Shown here in pieces: positions 1-13,576 of a stretch of DNA of 64,000 bases. Position numbers and translations under genes: made by a program. This DNA comes from Unio delphinus (lineage: Eukaryota; Mollusca; Bivalvia; Unionida; Unionidae): contig JAQISU010000108.1 in assembly GCA_029339505.1 (NCBI GenBank), positions 19,462,501-19,526,500 on the forward strand, given 5' to 3'. The notes beneath the pieces were generated by a model, which had not been told where the DNA came from, did no database searches, and was given only the letters and a program-made list of their open reading frames with translations. How positions within the stretch are numbered: position 1 is the first letter of the stretch; each line of letters begins with the position of its first letter.

Positions 1-1640
1 GTCGGTATTATTTAATGCTTTTTGTACTTTTATTGATTTGCACTAGTTTATCTCGAAATTCGATGTTAACAGTTTAATCCTATAGTGATAAATGTTTTGT
101 AAATGCCAGATCACATTCGAAACATTCAAGCGGAAAATCGAATCCGTAAGTTATATATTTCATTGTAAATTTTAAGCCGATCCTTGAATAACAGCCATAT
201 TTAGAAATCCGGACTAAACAACATCTGCATCGTATTAAATGCTCATATTTCTAGTGCTTTAAAAGGTTTGTTAAAAACAAAGAAATTTTAAAACACTTCA
301 GCATTGATCCAGCATCACGATAAATTACTGAGAATTGTGACCTTTCCTGCATTCATGGACGTGTCGAAAAATACACTTTTTTACAACATGGAGGATGTAG
401 TTGTTTTAGTCAGTACCGTACAAGGTGGAGGTTGTAGTTGTGATAGTCAGAAATACATATAACACCCCAAGTGTGTTCACCTCGTGGAGACGAAAGCCAA
501 AAAACGTTGTCAAAGTATATGATGTTTTATATTCTGTAAGTTCATGCTAAGTATTGCATATACGGATATGCTATTTTTACATACTTTCCTTTTAACGATT
601 TGGAATAGTAGTTATACAATGTATTCACAAGCCTTCATTAGCAATTCGCACTGTTCTCACTTAAATAGACTACGATATGATCCAAACGGATCCTAGTTTC
701 TTATCAATAAATTTGATTCAGTATCATTAACAGTTATAACAGTCTTAACTTTATCTCTAAACAAACGATAGACAAAGAGATAGTTTATAATTAGTTAATA
801 TAAAAGGCATTTAAATTATTCGAACATTTTAATTATGAATCTAAGATGGAAAGACATTGGAGAGTGGAATGAAGAAATACTGTTTAGTACAGTGCCGCCA
901 TTGTATTAATGATACCTTTAAACACTTTGTAGTGCAATTTATTTGATGTCGTAAATACATATATAATAATATAAATCAATGATCACAGTAATTACAAAAT
1001 ACCTGTATGGTAGTTGCGATAGTCATTTGTAGTTTATCTGTGTTCGTGACGTGTATTCTACAAAGTTAATCAATGTAAAACAATTTTGGTAAAGACCTTC
1101 CTATGAACATACCATAATATGTGTACTAGTTGATTGACTTAGAAAGCTTATTTAAGTTGTCTTAATCAGGACAATTTGCACTGTGGGTAACATACTTCTC
1201 TCTGAAACTCTTATATTTTCCTATACCGACCTAATCCATTTTAAACAATAAAAAGCTCGTAATATAAATAGGAACTATTGTTGATTTTTTTCCCTACATC
1301 AGCATAGGAATCAAACTGTCAGCAGCAACAACTATATTTTGAATACATTCCCAATATCTAATTTTAATCAATCGAATAGATAGTCATGTAATGTCACGTG
1401 TCCATTGGACCAAACGTGTTCTCACGTTGATAGCTAAATGGAGAAGAGAAACCAAATCCACTACCACTACAGAAAGTATTTGTTCTTCTACTTTTATTTT
1501 CGTGGGTCTTAGTTCATGTTTAGTGCCCACGTAGGTTCGTAACTACAAAGCTTGTTAGCTACAGCATAATATGAGGTAAAACAAATCGTTTCCAATCCGA
1601 CGGATTTTCAATGCATTTTTCTGCCTGTAATTTTTGTTGT
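1..1640. other. AT-rich noncoding DNA, no gene seen
   Basis: No open frame of useful length and no recognised repeat. The sequence is AT-rich and uneventful. Confidence 0.6.
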
Positions 1641-1644
1641 TGTT

Positions 1645-1900
1645 GTTGCTGTAGGGTTTAACGCCATTTTTCAGCACACAATAGGCCATACATGGTGGCC
1701 AGTAATAATGGTTGAGGAAGAACCAGGGAAAACACCCGGAAAGAACCACCGACCCACGAGATGCTTCTGGCAAGCTTTCTCACATATCCACGTTGGCTGA
1801 ATCCGAGACTCGAACCCACGAAAAACAGAGGTGAGATGGCAGTGATCTGTAATGCAGAGCGCTTTAGACCACTCGGCCACTCGGCCACTTGGGGCCCATG
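1645..1900 (-). mobile_element. tRNA-derived SINE
   Basis: Read on the minus strand, it opens with a tRNA-like head: an A box (GTGGCCGAGTGGTCTAAAGC) and a B box (GTGGGTTCGAGTC), followed by a body containing AAGCTTGCCAGAAGC and a tail ending AAATGGCGTTAAACC. The same head, body and tail occur on the plus strand at 63,480-63,709, so this is a dispersed element and not a tRNA gene. Short frames inside it are not genes. Sequence at 1,901-2,070 contains a second, more degraded stretch that may be another SINE tail. Confidence 0.8.
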
Positions 1901-2070
1901 TTGGTGTTATTATTTTATGGTGTAACTCCATACACAAGGCTAATCATGGCTGTCAGCGTAATTGGAAAAACGATGGAAACCGAGGCAAGAACTACCGACC
2001 AAAGGGAAGTTACTGGGAGATTTATAACATACAAATATTTGCCAAGCCCGAGACTCCCCGCCTGTAATTT

Positions 2071-4150
2071 GTCTCATAACCAATGCTGCGCGGAAGGAAA
2101 ACCAAACAGCGCACCAACTATATTTAAATGGTATATATTTATCTCCGCAGCGTTCTTGTAAAACTACTTCAAATAATTAGACTGGTTGTCGCAACTGTCT
2201 GTGACATTAATTGGGAAAAAGGCTAGAAGCACTCCGATTTTCGAGTCGCAGGCTGATGACATTGATCTTTCCTAACTTCATTTAGTTTTTACAAAACTCA
2301 TGTGATTATTTGGTGTATTCAGGGCAGATGAAATATACGAACAAAATACCAGACGATATATTTATGAAGAGATTTAAGAACAACGTTTGACCATTGATTG
2401 CTGTTGAATGAATATTTATACATTGCTTTATTTATTCTCTATTCAAGGCTTTTTTCTTGTTTTCTCTACATTTTTATAATTAATCTTGTTTTCTAGTGTA
2501 GACTAAATATACAAATGTTCATTTTGGTATGTATGTATGTATCATCGAGGATTTTAAACAGAGACAGAATTAATAATCTGAGAACGTTTTACAGCAGCAG
2601 AAAGAAGCAGAACAAACATTTCTTCTTTAACAGCACGAGGTATAAAAAAAAGAGAATCCGAGGCAAGGAGGAAACGTCAGGAAGAATAAGCAGCAATGAA
2701 TGAAAGTTGAATTTAACGTGATACCGGCCATAAAGGTCATTTGATCACTGGCTTGAACCATCAATTTTTTATGATGGTTGGTTTCCCGTGGAGGAAGGAA
2801 TGGTGCCACATCCCTACGGGCATTTAACGCACAAAGTGCGCTTGCTCATTTTGGCCGTCATGTCATACCACTAAAAAGTGGCTAATGACATGAATGTAAG
2901 GCCCTGGGTGAGTGGGAATAGACCCAACACACACTCAACCCTATCAAACAATCAAAAGTAACGTACTAGGGGTGCAATGGCACCAAATGGTGACGAGAGA
3001 AAAATAGTTTTCTCATATCGTCATTTTTGTCGAGTCCGGTCGCTGAAAAGAAGGAAAAGATCCCGGAAAGCCAGCCGTTGTCGTATATTGTTGTCGTTTA
3101 CGCCCTGGAACGCCCTAGCCGTACTTATTTCAAATTCAGTCCAGTTATACAAATGGACAGCCTAATACCAATATTGTGTAAGCCACCTGTGCAAAATTGT
3201 ATCAAATAAATGAGTTGTATAATTTTTCTTTAGCATCCTAACTATACCAATTATCTAGTACAATAGTGTACGTATCATACGTCCCAAAAAATGTGTTAGC
3301 TAATATGTCTATGCGACATATAAAAGTGTACTCACTGTTTGGTAAATAGATTTTACATTTTGAGCTGTGTTCAAAATTGATCAAGTCAGGTTTTGTAACA
3401 GAGATTGTTCAAAGAGGGTTGCTCGTAACAAAATGAGAACCCTATTATTCAGGCAAATGAATGGCAATGTGAAAGCTATTCACATCTGCACCGCAGACCG
3501 TCTTTCTCGGAGTGCTGTAGGTAAACGATAACAGAGTATCTCATGTTACAGCCAGTTTTCCTTTTAGTTCCCAAGGTTTCAAGAAATTTTTCAGGTGTTG
3601 GTATTTTTAATCCACTGTTCCTCTCCATTCCTGTCCCCGCCACTAGTGAAGTCCATACTTTTAATGAACCTCGTGCTTGAACGTCCATTTTCATTTCCAT
3701 GTGGCCGCCGCCATTTTCCTTTGTTCTTGATTCCATGAAGAATAATTCTTCTAACGAGTTGTTTAGTGGCGTAGCTCATTAGTTGGTTTCCGTACACTAC
3801 TCCGGTTACCTTGATGCTCGTATGGTTGCAGTTAATTATCTGCAATCCTAGTCGGCACCATTTATCTACTTTCCGCTCTCGCACACCTTAGTCCGCTGAA
3901 GACCGGTCCTGCCTGCTCAAAGTCCACTGCCTGGAATGAATACGAATGGAATAAGCAGCATATAAAAAAACAAGGTCTAGGAGAGAAGGAGTATAGTGAA
4001 ACTCAAAGGGTGATGGTACACTTAGACATTTTGGCCGAGTTAGAATCAGACTTATTTCTGACGACCGAAAGGAAATATATATTCCCAGGCGAAAGAGTCA
4101 AACCCAGTTCGCACACACATTACGCCTGAGGCATGAGCAAATCTATAAGT
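2071..4150. other. Noncoding interval, nothing assigned
   Basis: Only short shadow frames are present. The stretch near 2,750-2,960 is less AT-rich and may be an unrecognised old repeat. The plus strand near 3,900-4,110 could be an unreadable upstream part of the polymerase fossil that begins at 4,153, but I cannot show it. Confidence 0.4.
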
Positions 4151-4152
4151 TT

Positions 4153-5704
4153 ATGTGGCTGTTGCAAAGGTTTAACCCAGTTCAAGCTGAGAACGTCCCG
4201 TTCCTGAGTTTGCATTTAGTGTACTGGAAACGATTCATGCCCAACAACAACCTAGCTGTCATAAATCCTCACACGCCGAACATTGTTAAACGAAAGTATT
4301 TGGTGAAAGCCCTACGCTACCTACATTACTTGTGTGACAAGGAAGACAAATAGACTCAACATGCCCCTAACGGAAGAGGCGAAATTACCATCGGAACGTC
4401 TTTGGTGGATGGTTGGGGCTTAGAAAACCCTCAGATTGAGTTAGTGTAACGGATATTATTTCACAGATGTCCGTCTACTACCTCAACTTGACAGACATGT
4501 AACAGTCCAGTTGTTAGCGCAGCTTAAAGCTTGAACAGCAAGGATAAAAAGTGGTGGACATATGGGAATACGAGTACGATCATCGTTTAAAATCCGGTTC
4601 CGAGTTTAAATGCATAGTGGATAGCCGATAGACCATATGAACCCATGGAGTAGCCTGTATGGATGGAGGACAAATGTCACCTGTTTGTTGCACCAAGCCG
4701 ACGAGGGAAAATGAGATGAAATCGAATACTTGGAGGTGTGTTCGCTGTATCTTTACTTGTGCAATTATCGTCATTTTACCGCAAGGCACCCGCAATGGCC
4801 CACATAAAACATCGACCAGGACAACAGTTGACAATACGAAGGATTGATCGGGTGCATAATTGTGCCTCCCACAGATCTGTATCTTCCCGTTGCACCTCAC
4901 CAGTGCCAAGGAAAATTGTTGTTTCCATTGTGCCGTACTTGCGTCGTAGTATGCAACCAAAACCGACCTTGTCATCACACCCAGGAAGAAAGCTCCTTGC
5001 CTTGAATTTGGGTCAGTGTCGAATTGTTCTAATTTCTTGGTCTGGAATACTAACTGTTACAAGTGTACGAAATGTACCACTTTCCCAAGACAGAATATTA
5101 ACAAAAATGCGACGATACTCAGAGAGTTATTTTCACAGACTACGTGGATGCCTTTTTGAAAGTGAAACAAGAAGCCAATGGTTATCCTTCCTAGTGTCAC
5201 AATCTCTAAGACCTAAAGATATTCAAAGAGGAATACTGCGATCACTTGGAGAAAAAAGAAGGAAGTCATCGTTTGCCAAAGTGATTTTAAAATTGCTCGT
5301 TGGAATTTTGCCAAAAACGGAGTATTTCACAGAACCTTCTCGCATTTTTCAGACATTCACACGGACAATGCATCCACATCGAACGTCTGGGTCACCGGCT
5401 CCTTGACATCGAAGGAGGCCGTTTAAGAGTTTGGACGGACCAGCACCACAACGACAAGATTCTAAGTTTTGCGAGTGGTTATCCTAAACATTACTGTTAT
5501 AAATACCGGGATCAACAAGGAAAAGAGCACACGGAGTGTGTCACGGAATTGTTTATGACTGGTATCAATAGGTATATGTGGTCAAAAATGTACTCGGATT
5601 TCGCTGCCGCGTACAGCGTTACCGAGGGTGGTTTATTCATTATCGGCTCTAGTTATTTCGGAAATAGTGAGCTCAGCTCAGCTCAGATCATGCTGCATGT
5701 GTGA
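4153..5704 (+). pseudogene. Decayed DNA polymerase B (DNA_pol_B_2 type), viral/Maverick-like fossil
   Basis: The pieces lie in the order expected for the large animal-genome DNA_pol_B_2 family but are split over frames by stops and indels. They are: a nuclease-like linker region (4,153-4,500, with NNNLAVINPH, a KALRYLHYL helix, an NGRGE segment and then FHRCP); a Cys-containing block near 4,850-4,960 (LFPLCRTCV); a palm segment (5,069-5,190, with EMYHFP, then FTDYVDAFLKVKQEANGYP); and a C-terminal block (5,450-5,560, with ILSFASGYPKHYCYKYRD). The family role is replicative DNA synthesis by a mobile or viral element. This lineage differs from the protein-primed PolB of copy 1 at 49.9-53.8 kb. 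At least three frame changes and several stops make it non-functional. The 132-codon minus-strand frame at 4,580-4,978 is its shadow. Assignment rests on motif recognition only. Confidence 0.72.
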
Positions 5705-6265
5705 ATTGCCTGCAGTTTAAAAGTCTAAGTACCTAACTGCGCATATCGGTCACAGCTAGGTTATATATAGGAAAATTCTGAGTAAACATCACATTACGAT
5801 CCAGTCTTGTCAGGAAAGCTTCCAGCTTAAAGTAACAAACTTTCAGCTAAAAAGGTAAAATAGATTTAAAATTATATTTTTATCGCTATTTGGTCTATAT
5901 GACATAATTGTTTCACATATCAGATGTTTTAGTATTTATTCTAAAATATACAGAGTAAATACCTACGTTATGCAGCGCCATTATATTAGTAATACTATAG
6001 TATGTTCTTTTTTGTAACTGAACAGGCAAATTGAGTTTAATTATACGCTGCATGCCTTGAACGTTTAATGTACATGGATAACTAATTCATATGTACACAT
6101 GCGCAACATATATGAATGTAAAAGTACTTTACCGTGTCATATGTACTACACGGTTTGGTTGTTTTAATTTTAGCTGATCGTGTGTGTGGACTTGTCCATG
6201 CTGACTGTGTGATGCCCGTGTGTGGTGCCTGTGTATGGTGCTTTTGTATGCTGCCTTTGTGTATG
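5705..6265. other. AT-rich noncoding DNA
   Basis: Follows the polymerase fossil; no frame, repeat or signal recognised. Confidence 0.5.
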
Positions 6266-6270
6266 CTGCG

Positions 6271-6334
<64 letters not shown>
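6271..6334. repeat. (TA)n microsatellite
   Basis: About 32 TA units. Frames running through it encode Tyr-Ile repeats on both strands and are not genes. Confidence 0.97.
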
Positions 6335-6337
<3 letters not shown>

Positions 6338-6662
6338 ATATATAATTGGGTGATGTGAAGTCACAGAACCTGTGGGGTATCTTGTGACGTATACGCTGTG
6401 TTTTGGTGACGTTGGTTCGGAAGAGTGTACTGTTGTTGTCAAATCGAGGGACCAAGGCTTCGCGACCATCGTGTTTGTGTTGAATGTAAGGGCTCTCGAT
6501 GGATCCTTCAAACAGACGGGAGTGGACCATGCATGGCGACTTCGCCACCATTGACTAGAGTGGGTGGAACCGAATATACATCTTGGACATCAAATGGACG
6601 CCACGATAATTTAAAAATACGTGTTCCACATTATTACTATTACCATCTGAGCAAGTATTTCA

Positions 6663-6850
6663 CATGTATGTAACAGTTTCGTTATCTGAACGATAAACTC
6701 ATAATTTCACATTTTCATTGCAGTCTCGTTACATGAACGATAACTTCATACATTCATAACTTCATATTTTCATCTCAATTTCGTTACATGAACGATAAAA
6801 TCATTACATACATGCTTTTACTTTGGTAAGTCGTTACATGAACAATATAA
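6663..6850. repeat. Degenerate ~57 bp tandem repeat
   Basis: About three to four units share the core CGTTACATGAACGATAA followed by an AT-rich spacer with TTCATATTTTCAT. No coding signal. Confidence 0.7.
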
Positions 6851-7433
6851 TCAAAATTACTGGCATTTACATCTGTCTCGTAAAACGAGCAATATATATA
6901 TTTGTAAATATATATATTTGTAAATTCATACGTGTACTTGTATTTGTTGATCTGGTGATCAGACGTTATTCACGTCAGTTTCAAATGCTTTTCGTTGAAA
7001 TCATCCTTTGGGGTTTTTTTGTCATTGAGTTAATTGTTATTGATAGTTCTATGTTAGGAACAATTTAATTTTCCTTGTGTTTTGTTTATAATGGTGTCAG
7101 AATTGATTATATTTAAATTGCGTTTATAAATAAACATCTAATTAACGCAGTTGCTTTCCGTGTCTTCACTAATCCTGTCCCAACCCGGCTTCATCTTGTG
7201 ACAGAGTGAAAAGTGAAAATATTGACATTCAATTATCGCAATATTCCACTCGTGAACTTTCCCGTATTGAAATAAGCCTTGACATCGGGAAGGTATGAAA
7301 ACTTATAAGTGACAACAGGTGAACAAATCAAGATTGTACGTTTACGTACACACGAAATTCGACCATTGGAAAAAGTATATCAAATTATGTACCAGAGGAG
7401 AGTTCGACTTCACAAACACTTCACTTTAAAATA

Positions 7434-8261
7434 ATGTCAGATAGATATTGGAAAGCACATAAAACGGGACAACGTCCAAGACAGATAGTTCATTATAACT
7501 ACCAACGTCAATCAAGAAAGATGAAACCCATCAAACAGCAAGTATCGAACGGAAGAGTCAAGTCCAACGAGAAACGTAGGTGTGATGCTATGCCTAACGA
7601 TCATATCACTAATGCAGTACCACACCTTAGTTGTTTTTGTACTAACACCATGACAAACTATGTGCGACCAGCACAATTTCCAGACTACAAAACTTTACCT
7701 TATGGACATGTTGATATCACCCAGTATAAAAAGAGACGACTTCAAGAATGTCACTTTCTTGCGAGGACAAGATGAATCACTCTTCGCAGATAAAAAAATG
7801 AGACGGAACAAACGTACTTGACCTCTGTCATCACCATACCGTGGCAGCAAAGTGCGTCCAAGAAGAAAACTAAACTGATTCGGTAGACCTAAAGGCTCCA
7901 AAAAGACTCCGAAAGCGACCTTGAGAATATTTTGGGTGACAACGTACAACTACACGGGTCTGACGTTCCACACGAGGAAGTAGCAGATTTCATGACTTTC
8001 TGTTTGAGGAGCCCAAATTCGTAGTGCCAAGTCAAAGACCGAGGTCGTTTGAGTCTATATATGTATCACGACATATGTAACTCTCCTGTATGTCTCGGGG
8101 TTAGCACACCTGTAGTACTAACTTCGTCCAAACGTCTGTGGGCTATTGAAGACGTGCAGACGATGAGAGAAAATATTGACATCATAGATGGAACGTTGAC
8201 CATTCATACGTTACAGCTCCATGGGGAGAAGAAAATAACTGCGCTTGATCTGTTTACTTGA
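7434..8261 (+). pseudogene. Unrecognised decayed ORF pair
   Basis: A 113-codon frame from ATG at 7,434 encodes a basic N-terminal half (rich in K, R and Q) and then a Cys/His-containing part (HLSCFCTN). After a broken stretch (7,776-8,045), a 70-codon frame ends with a well-formed segment (DIIDGTLTIHTLQLHGEKK). Codon usage looks more protein-like than in the surroundings, so this could be one old gene or transposon ORF broken by at least three stops. It lies 1.7 kb downstream of the polymerase fossil and might belong to the same extinct element, but no family was recognised. Confidence 0.3.
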
Positions 8262-11200
8262 TAAGTGTACCTAGCACGACGGACATAAAAGCAGATTTAC
8301 GAATGAAAGTGATTACGTGATGGGAAACATATACGCTGGGATACAAGCGGTAGCTGACCAAATTTTAAACAACGTGTAACGGATATAGATGGAAACATAA
8401 ACTTTTTCCTAACTGATTGCTTGTTACTTGTTTTGGTTTTGATTCGTTCTTATTAATGAACATAGTAATGTCAATACCTTGTCTATGAATTATTTTATAG
8501 AAAAGCGTAACTTTAAATTTAGAAAGTATTTTACTAGAACCAAGAGCTAAATAACTCGTAAATACGTTTGCTTCATGTCCAAATATTGATGTTTAAATGG
8601 TTATTGCTTAGACAAACTCAAAGGCCAGAGAGATCATGTATATACTTGAATACATGTTGTGAATCCATACACGAGACCTTTCTGTTTCGAATCTCTATTA
8701 TATATTTTCTTCATGTTTGGACGTGTATTTGTTTGTTTCTGTATGTCTATGTTTGTCCTTATCAACACTCTGTCTCTACAATTACAGTTTACCCTACAAA
8801 TAGGTTTTACACAATACACCCATTGAATTCATCATTGTTCCATTCCGTTGGACTTCCAGGTGAAATTCCTATGGTAAATGAACAAAAACGTCAATTTTAA
8901 TACACCCAGTTTTATCGTTAAGGTCCTATTGAAAGCTAAAACGACCCAATGCACACAGAACCAAAACATTACAAACCATTCATTTATGTGGCTTCATTGG
9001 TTTCTTACACACCAATAAACGGCGAGAAACCCTGCTGTACCATAATAACTGGAAACAGCTGTCTAGAAGATATCATATACAATATCTTTGAACTGTGAAC
9101 TGTCGTTAGAATAACACGGATTAGATATGTTTACCTTTCACAGAGAAAAGGAGCGCGTAGCAGCTTTCTGTGTGACGAATCATTCTTTTAGAAACTTCAG
9201 ATGAGGATAATCTTGAAACATACTGATATTCCGAAAATGCAGCAGTATCAGAAATTCTTGTGGCACTTTAATCTGTATTTGCTTTCAAAGTAATAAAAAA
9301 CTCGTTCGTAACGAGGTAACAACCCATCATCTTCATTATGTAACCACTTGATCATTAGTAACGTTATAGGCAGAATTTAGAGTGGGATCCAACCACTGAT
9401 CAAACGTAAATTCACTGCTTGACATATAACTTCCTTTTTACTAATAGCAAAGTTATAATAAGCACGTATAGGACGATCCAACCACTGATCGAAAGTAAAT
9501 TCCCTGCTTGACATATACAATATTTTTGAATAGTCTCTTTAATCAAAACAATAGGTGTCAAATACCATAACTCCATTGCATAGCCATATTCCTCTTAAAC
9601 CAGGTCGTAGGCTCCTTATCACGTGATTGTCCAGAATTGTTACAAAAGTAAAACACACCAGTCTCTACAGTAGTTGGTTCAAATAAATATAACTGCTCAA
9701 AAAATCTTTGGACTGTATACCACTCATCGTCGTTATGTTCCTTAAGGCGGATTTTGATAAGTAGAATTATCTTCAGAATCGTCCTAAATGTGGCTAAAAC
9801 AAATATGGGAGATATCTAAGTGAGCGTTTCAGGCTTTTGTGGTCATTGTTCAGTTAGCTTCCTTGGAATTAGCATGGACTGGATTGGAGTGAAAGTTCCA
9901 TTACATTAAAGGAATTTAATTAGTGATAAAAAGGCGTACCAGTGTACTTACAATATTATATCTGCAAGTTTCATTACAACTCAAGAGGTGATAAGAGGTC
10001 TAAGTGAATACAGATAATCTTGGTTAAGAGTTGCATAGGTGTAAGGTAGATCAAGTTAACAAGGGATTCGATTCATGTTTGTGAGAACTTTCGTTTCGAG
10101 ACTGTAGTTGTCAAGAAAAGATTTAAGATCTCATAAACAACACTCCAAAAACCACATGCTCGGCAGAAATGTCTCCGAGACTCAGTCACGTTCAAGTTGT
10201 TTGACCACGATGCTGACTTAACCTTGATTTAACATTCCTGTTCCCTCATTTTATATTTTTAACAAAGATACTAATCACCTTTCATAAAGAACGTATCCGT
10301 CTTTGACAGCAATGAGACACTCTTGCTCATACCACTGATTCTACATCTAAAAACTAGGTGATCTCTCATAAAACCAATATAAACGACATCAGGCGTTGTT
10401 TTCAAGTTTACTGGATTTATCTAAACAACAATTATCACTTCCGATATATTATTCTTCTGTTCATGACAACGGTTTCGGATACTTCGAAGTCGAAATGCCC
10501 ACAAACCATATATGTGATGTCAGTTATATGACACATAAATGGGCTTGATGCTTTCACCAGTTTTGCGAGGAAAATCTTAAGTTGAAATTATATGGTAAAT
10601 GGCAGATTACATCCACATACATTCCACACATTCGGGTTTGTCATCATTCATCTTTAATTGTTATCGCATTTCTTTTTACATTAGATTTAAGGCTCTCTAT
10701 TTTAGTGATGGTATTTATGTCTTTTAGTCTGTTGCTAAAATTATCTACAGCAAAGTGCTTAAGTTTGTTCAGTTGTCTTATTTCAAGCTCTACAAAATAC
10801 GAAGTTTGTCTTGAAAGGTTTGAAACTGTTACGCGGACGTGAAGGAAAACAGTATTTTTGCTACTGCAGTTATCTGTTATTGAGTTCATTCTAATCATGC
10901 TTGCCTTACATTGTTGTGTTGTAGAGGTGATATATCTTCCAGGGAATGCCGACATGCATCAATAGACAGATGTTTTGGGTTATTATCCTTGATGAGCTCT
11001 GAACATTAGCTTATTTACTTCAAACACAACCCAGGTTCACAAGTTTGTGAACGAAACACAAAAATCATGCGACTCAATACAGTAACGCTTCTGATTCTAC
11101 CGATGTGAGTGTGCACGTCAAATTGTTTAAGTGGGATAAAATGAAATTGTCCGTTTCAAAACGAGAACCATTATTGTGACCTTTCACTTGTTGATATGGC

Positions 11201-11849
11201 AAGAATAAATGATACAATACGTAACAGAGGGATTTAATTGCACATTTGAGTCTGTCAGCACTGCAAAGGTAAGAAGGCAAACTGTAAATCAGTAATTTGA
11301 GGAAATATTTCTAGCATTAGATTTAACGTTTTTTTCAGAAAGGAAACTAACTCACAAATGTCCAAACAATACGCGATAATCCGCTGTATCATCCTGCCAA
11401 TCGTTAACTCTGAATTCTAAAACCAAAACACAGGTTCGGAAACAAATTAACATCTTTTGAACTACTTTTCTTTCAGCTTAGAATGTCGATAGAACATCGC
11501 ACGTGTTGGTACTGCGTTTTGTATTATTATTTCCCGCCATTACGTTTGTGAAAACTTTGCAACAGTGTTTGTAGCCTAATATACCGCCAAATGTAACACA
11601 ACAAAAAATGGTTTACCTCTTTTTTGGTTTTGTCTTTATAATTTGTTCTTTTTCTCTGCAATGTAATGATAGTTATGTCTGCCATTCACTCATAACACGT
11701 ATCACCATATTCACTGTCAACCAATGCAGTAATACTTGTGTGAGTGCTTGCGAACATAATTGTGTGTGCTTTATATTAACAAAAGCAGATCTTGTACCCA
11801 TACTATGTGGATATATATACAATGTATTTTCGTCCTTTCTGTGTCCATA
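8262..11849. other. Noncoding interval, no gene seen
   Basis: 3.6 kb with only short random frames. A diverged direct repeat is noted separately at 9,385-9,520. Nothing else was recognised. Confidence 0.5.
9385..9520. repeat. Short direct repeat, ~90 bp apart
   Basis: The segment ATCCAACCACTGATC... GTAAATTC.CTGCTTGACATATA occurs at about 9,387-9,430 and again at 9,476-9,518 with a few differences. Confidence 0.7.
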
Positions 11850-11914
<65 letters not shown>

Positions 11915-11921
11915 TATATAT
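11850..11921. repeat. (TA)n microsatellite, with TG-rich flank
   Basis: About 35 TA units followed by GTGTGTGTGTGT and a TG/TTTGTG-rich stretch to about 12,240. No gene. Confidence 0.95.
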
Positions 11922-12235
11922 TGTGTTTGTGTGTGTGTGTTTGTTTGTATGAGTTCGCGTACGTTGTGTGGATATTATATTGGGGTTTGCGTTTTCCTCC
12001 TTTCCTCTGTGTGGATAAGTATATTTTAACTTTTTGTTTTCTTCTTCTCTTTGTGTTGTGTGTGTGAGTGTTTGTATGCGTTGCGTTATTTAACGTTGTA
12101 AGCATAGTAGTGCATGTGTTTGTGTGGATAGTACAATGTGTGTTTGTGCGGATTGTAGAATATGTGTTTGTATGCGTTCCCGTCGTACGTTTGTGTGACT
12201 AGTATAATGCGTCATTATCTAGAGAGTAGAATGTG

Positions 12236-12360
12236 TGTTTTCTCGTTCATTCACATGTGTAGATAGGAAATTTGGTGTTTTCTCGTTCATTCACATGTGT
12301 AGATAGGAAATTTGGTGTTTTCTCGTTCATTCACATGTGTAGATAGGAAATTTGGTGTTT
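12236..12360. repeat. 40 bp tandem repeat, three copies
   Basis: Three near-identical units beginning TGTTTTCTCGTTCATTCACA and ending TAGATAGGAAATTTGG. Confidence 0.95.
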
Positions 12361-12404
12361 GTAATTTTCATGTTCCTTCTGGGTAGATAGGGCATAAAGT
12401 TTCT

Positions 12405-12487
12405 TCTTCCACCTGTGTCGTGTGTGTGGCTTTCTTCCACCTGTGTCGTGTGTGTGGCTTTCTTCCACCTGTGTCGTGTGTGTGGCT
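12405..12487. repeat. 28 bp tandem repeat, three copies
   Basis: Core TTCCACCTGTGTCGTGTGTG, perfect over nearly three units. Confidence 0.95.
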
Positions 12488-12929
12488 ATGTGTGTAAACA
12501 CTTCATTATTTAGCCAATGTGATTCTCCCGTTAGATACAGTGACACGGTAATTTCTAATCATAGACACATCAATGTCCAAACATTAGGCATTTAAATATA
12601 TACTATGGTAATTCTTTAATAATATTCAAACCCATTCTCTGCAAAACTACATAGCCACCCTCAATATAAAATATAGCCAAACAATAATGTCAGTATCAGC
12701 AGTATATTCTATATACAATTTTACCGAGAGATTTGATCACCACATACGTAGCCTAGACACAATGAATACTGTAAGCCTGACTGAACTGAACTCTGCTCGT
12801 GTGCATAGGTTGTGTGTGTAATGCTTTTATCATAATGGCGAATGGTTTCTTAACTACACGAATGTTTATACAAATCATACTCTTTGTCCGTGGATAGTGA
12901 TCCTTAATGTACTTGCGCCTGTAACTGCG

Positions 12930-13090
12930 ACGTTCTCATGAAGTACTCGCGTCATAGGCATCAAGTACTCGCGTCAAGCTCATGAAGTACTGGCGTCATA
13001 CTCATGAAGTACTCACGACATACTTACGAAGTACGCTCTTCATACTCATGAAGCACTCGCATCATATTCAGGAAATACTTGCTTCATACT
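12930..13090. repeat. Degenerate ~22 bp tandem repeat
   Basis: About seven units around the core CTCATGAAGTACTCGCGTCA with progressive divergence towards the 3' side. Confidence 0.85.
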
Positions 13091-13576
13091 CCTAAAGTAC
13101 ATACTAGTGCATTAAGGTGCTATACTTGTGTATGGATTTGTCATTGTCAGCGGAGTTTGTCACAATGTTGTCCACATGTAATTAGAATGGTAATTATGGC
13201 TTTGTTATCAATCTTTGTTACCCTTCTGTATCCAGCACGACTTTCCCTTCCATATGGGCTGAACGGTAACGTTTTCTGGCGTTTTCGTCTGTGGGCTTGC
13301 ATGCACATGCGTGTGACTGGGGGTGGGGTGAGGGACGGGGAAGGGTTCAAGGCTTTGAACTATATCAATGACAAATATCCCAACTCTCTATTATCATACT
13401 ACGTGTGATTCCTCCCCGTGCGCAAATATATGCCCACTGTTTTCCAGGCAGTATGTTTAAAAGAGGGTATAGTGAATAGTTTTCGTCAGTAATAAGCCAC
13501 CTGTATTTTTATTGCATCCAATGAAAAGAGGATTTCAGCTCAGTATATCTAAAATATTTTTTATTAGAAATGTAGT

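Noticed and set aside
4580..4978. 132-codon minus-strand frame
   Set aside because: It overlaps the plus-strand polymerase fossil, whose motifs are in family order; the minus frame has no recognisable domain.
6134..6511. Frames crossing the (TA)n run
   Set aside because: Tyr-Ile repeats from the microsatellite joined to random flanks.
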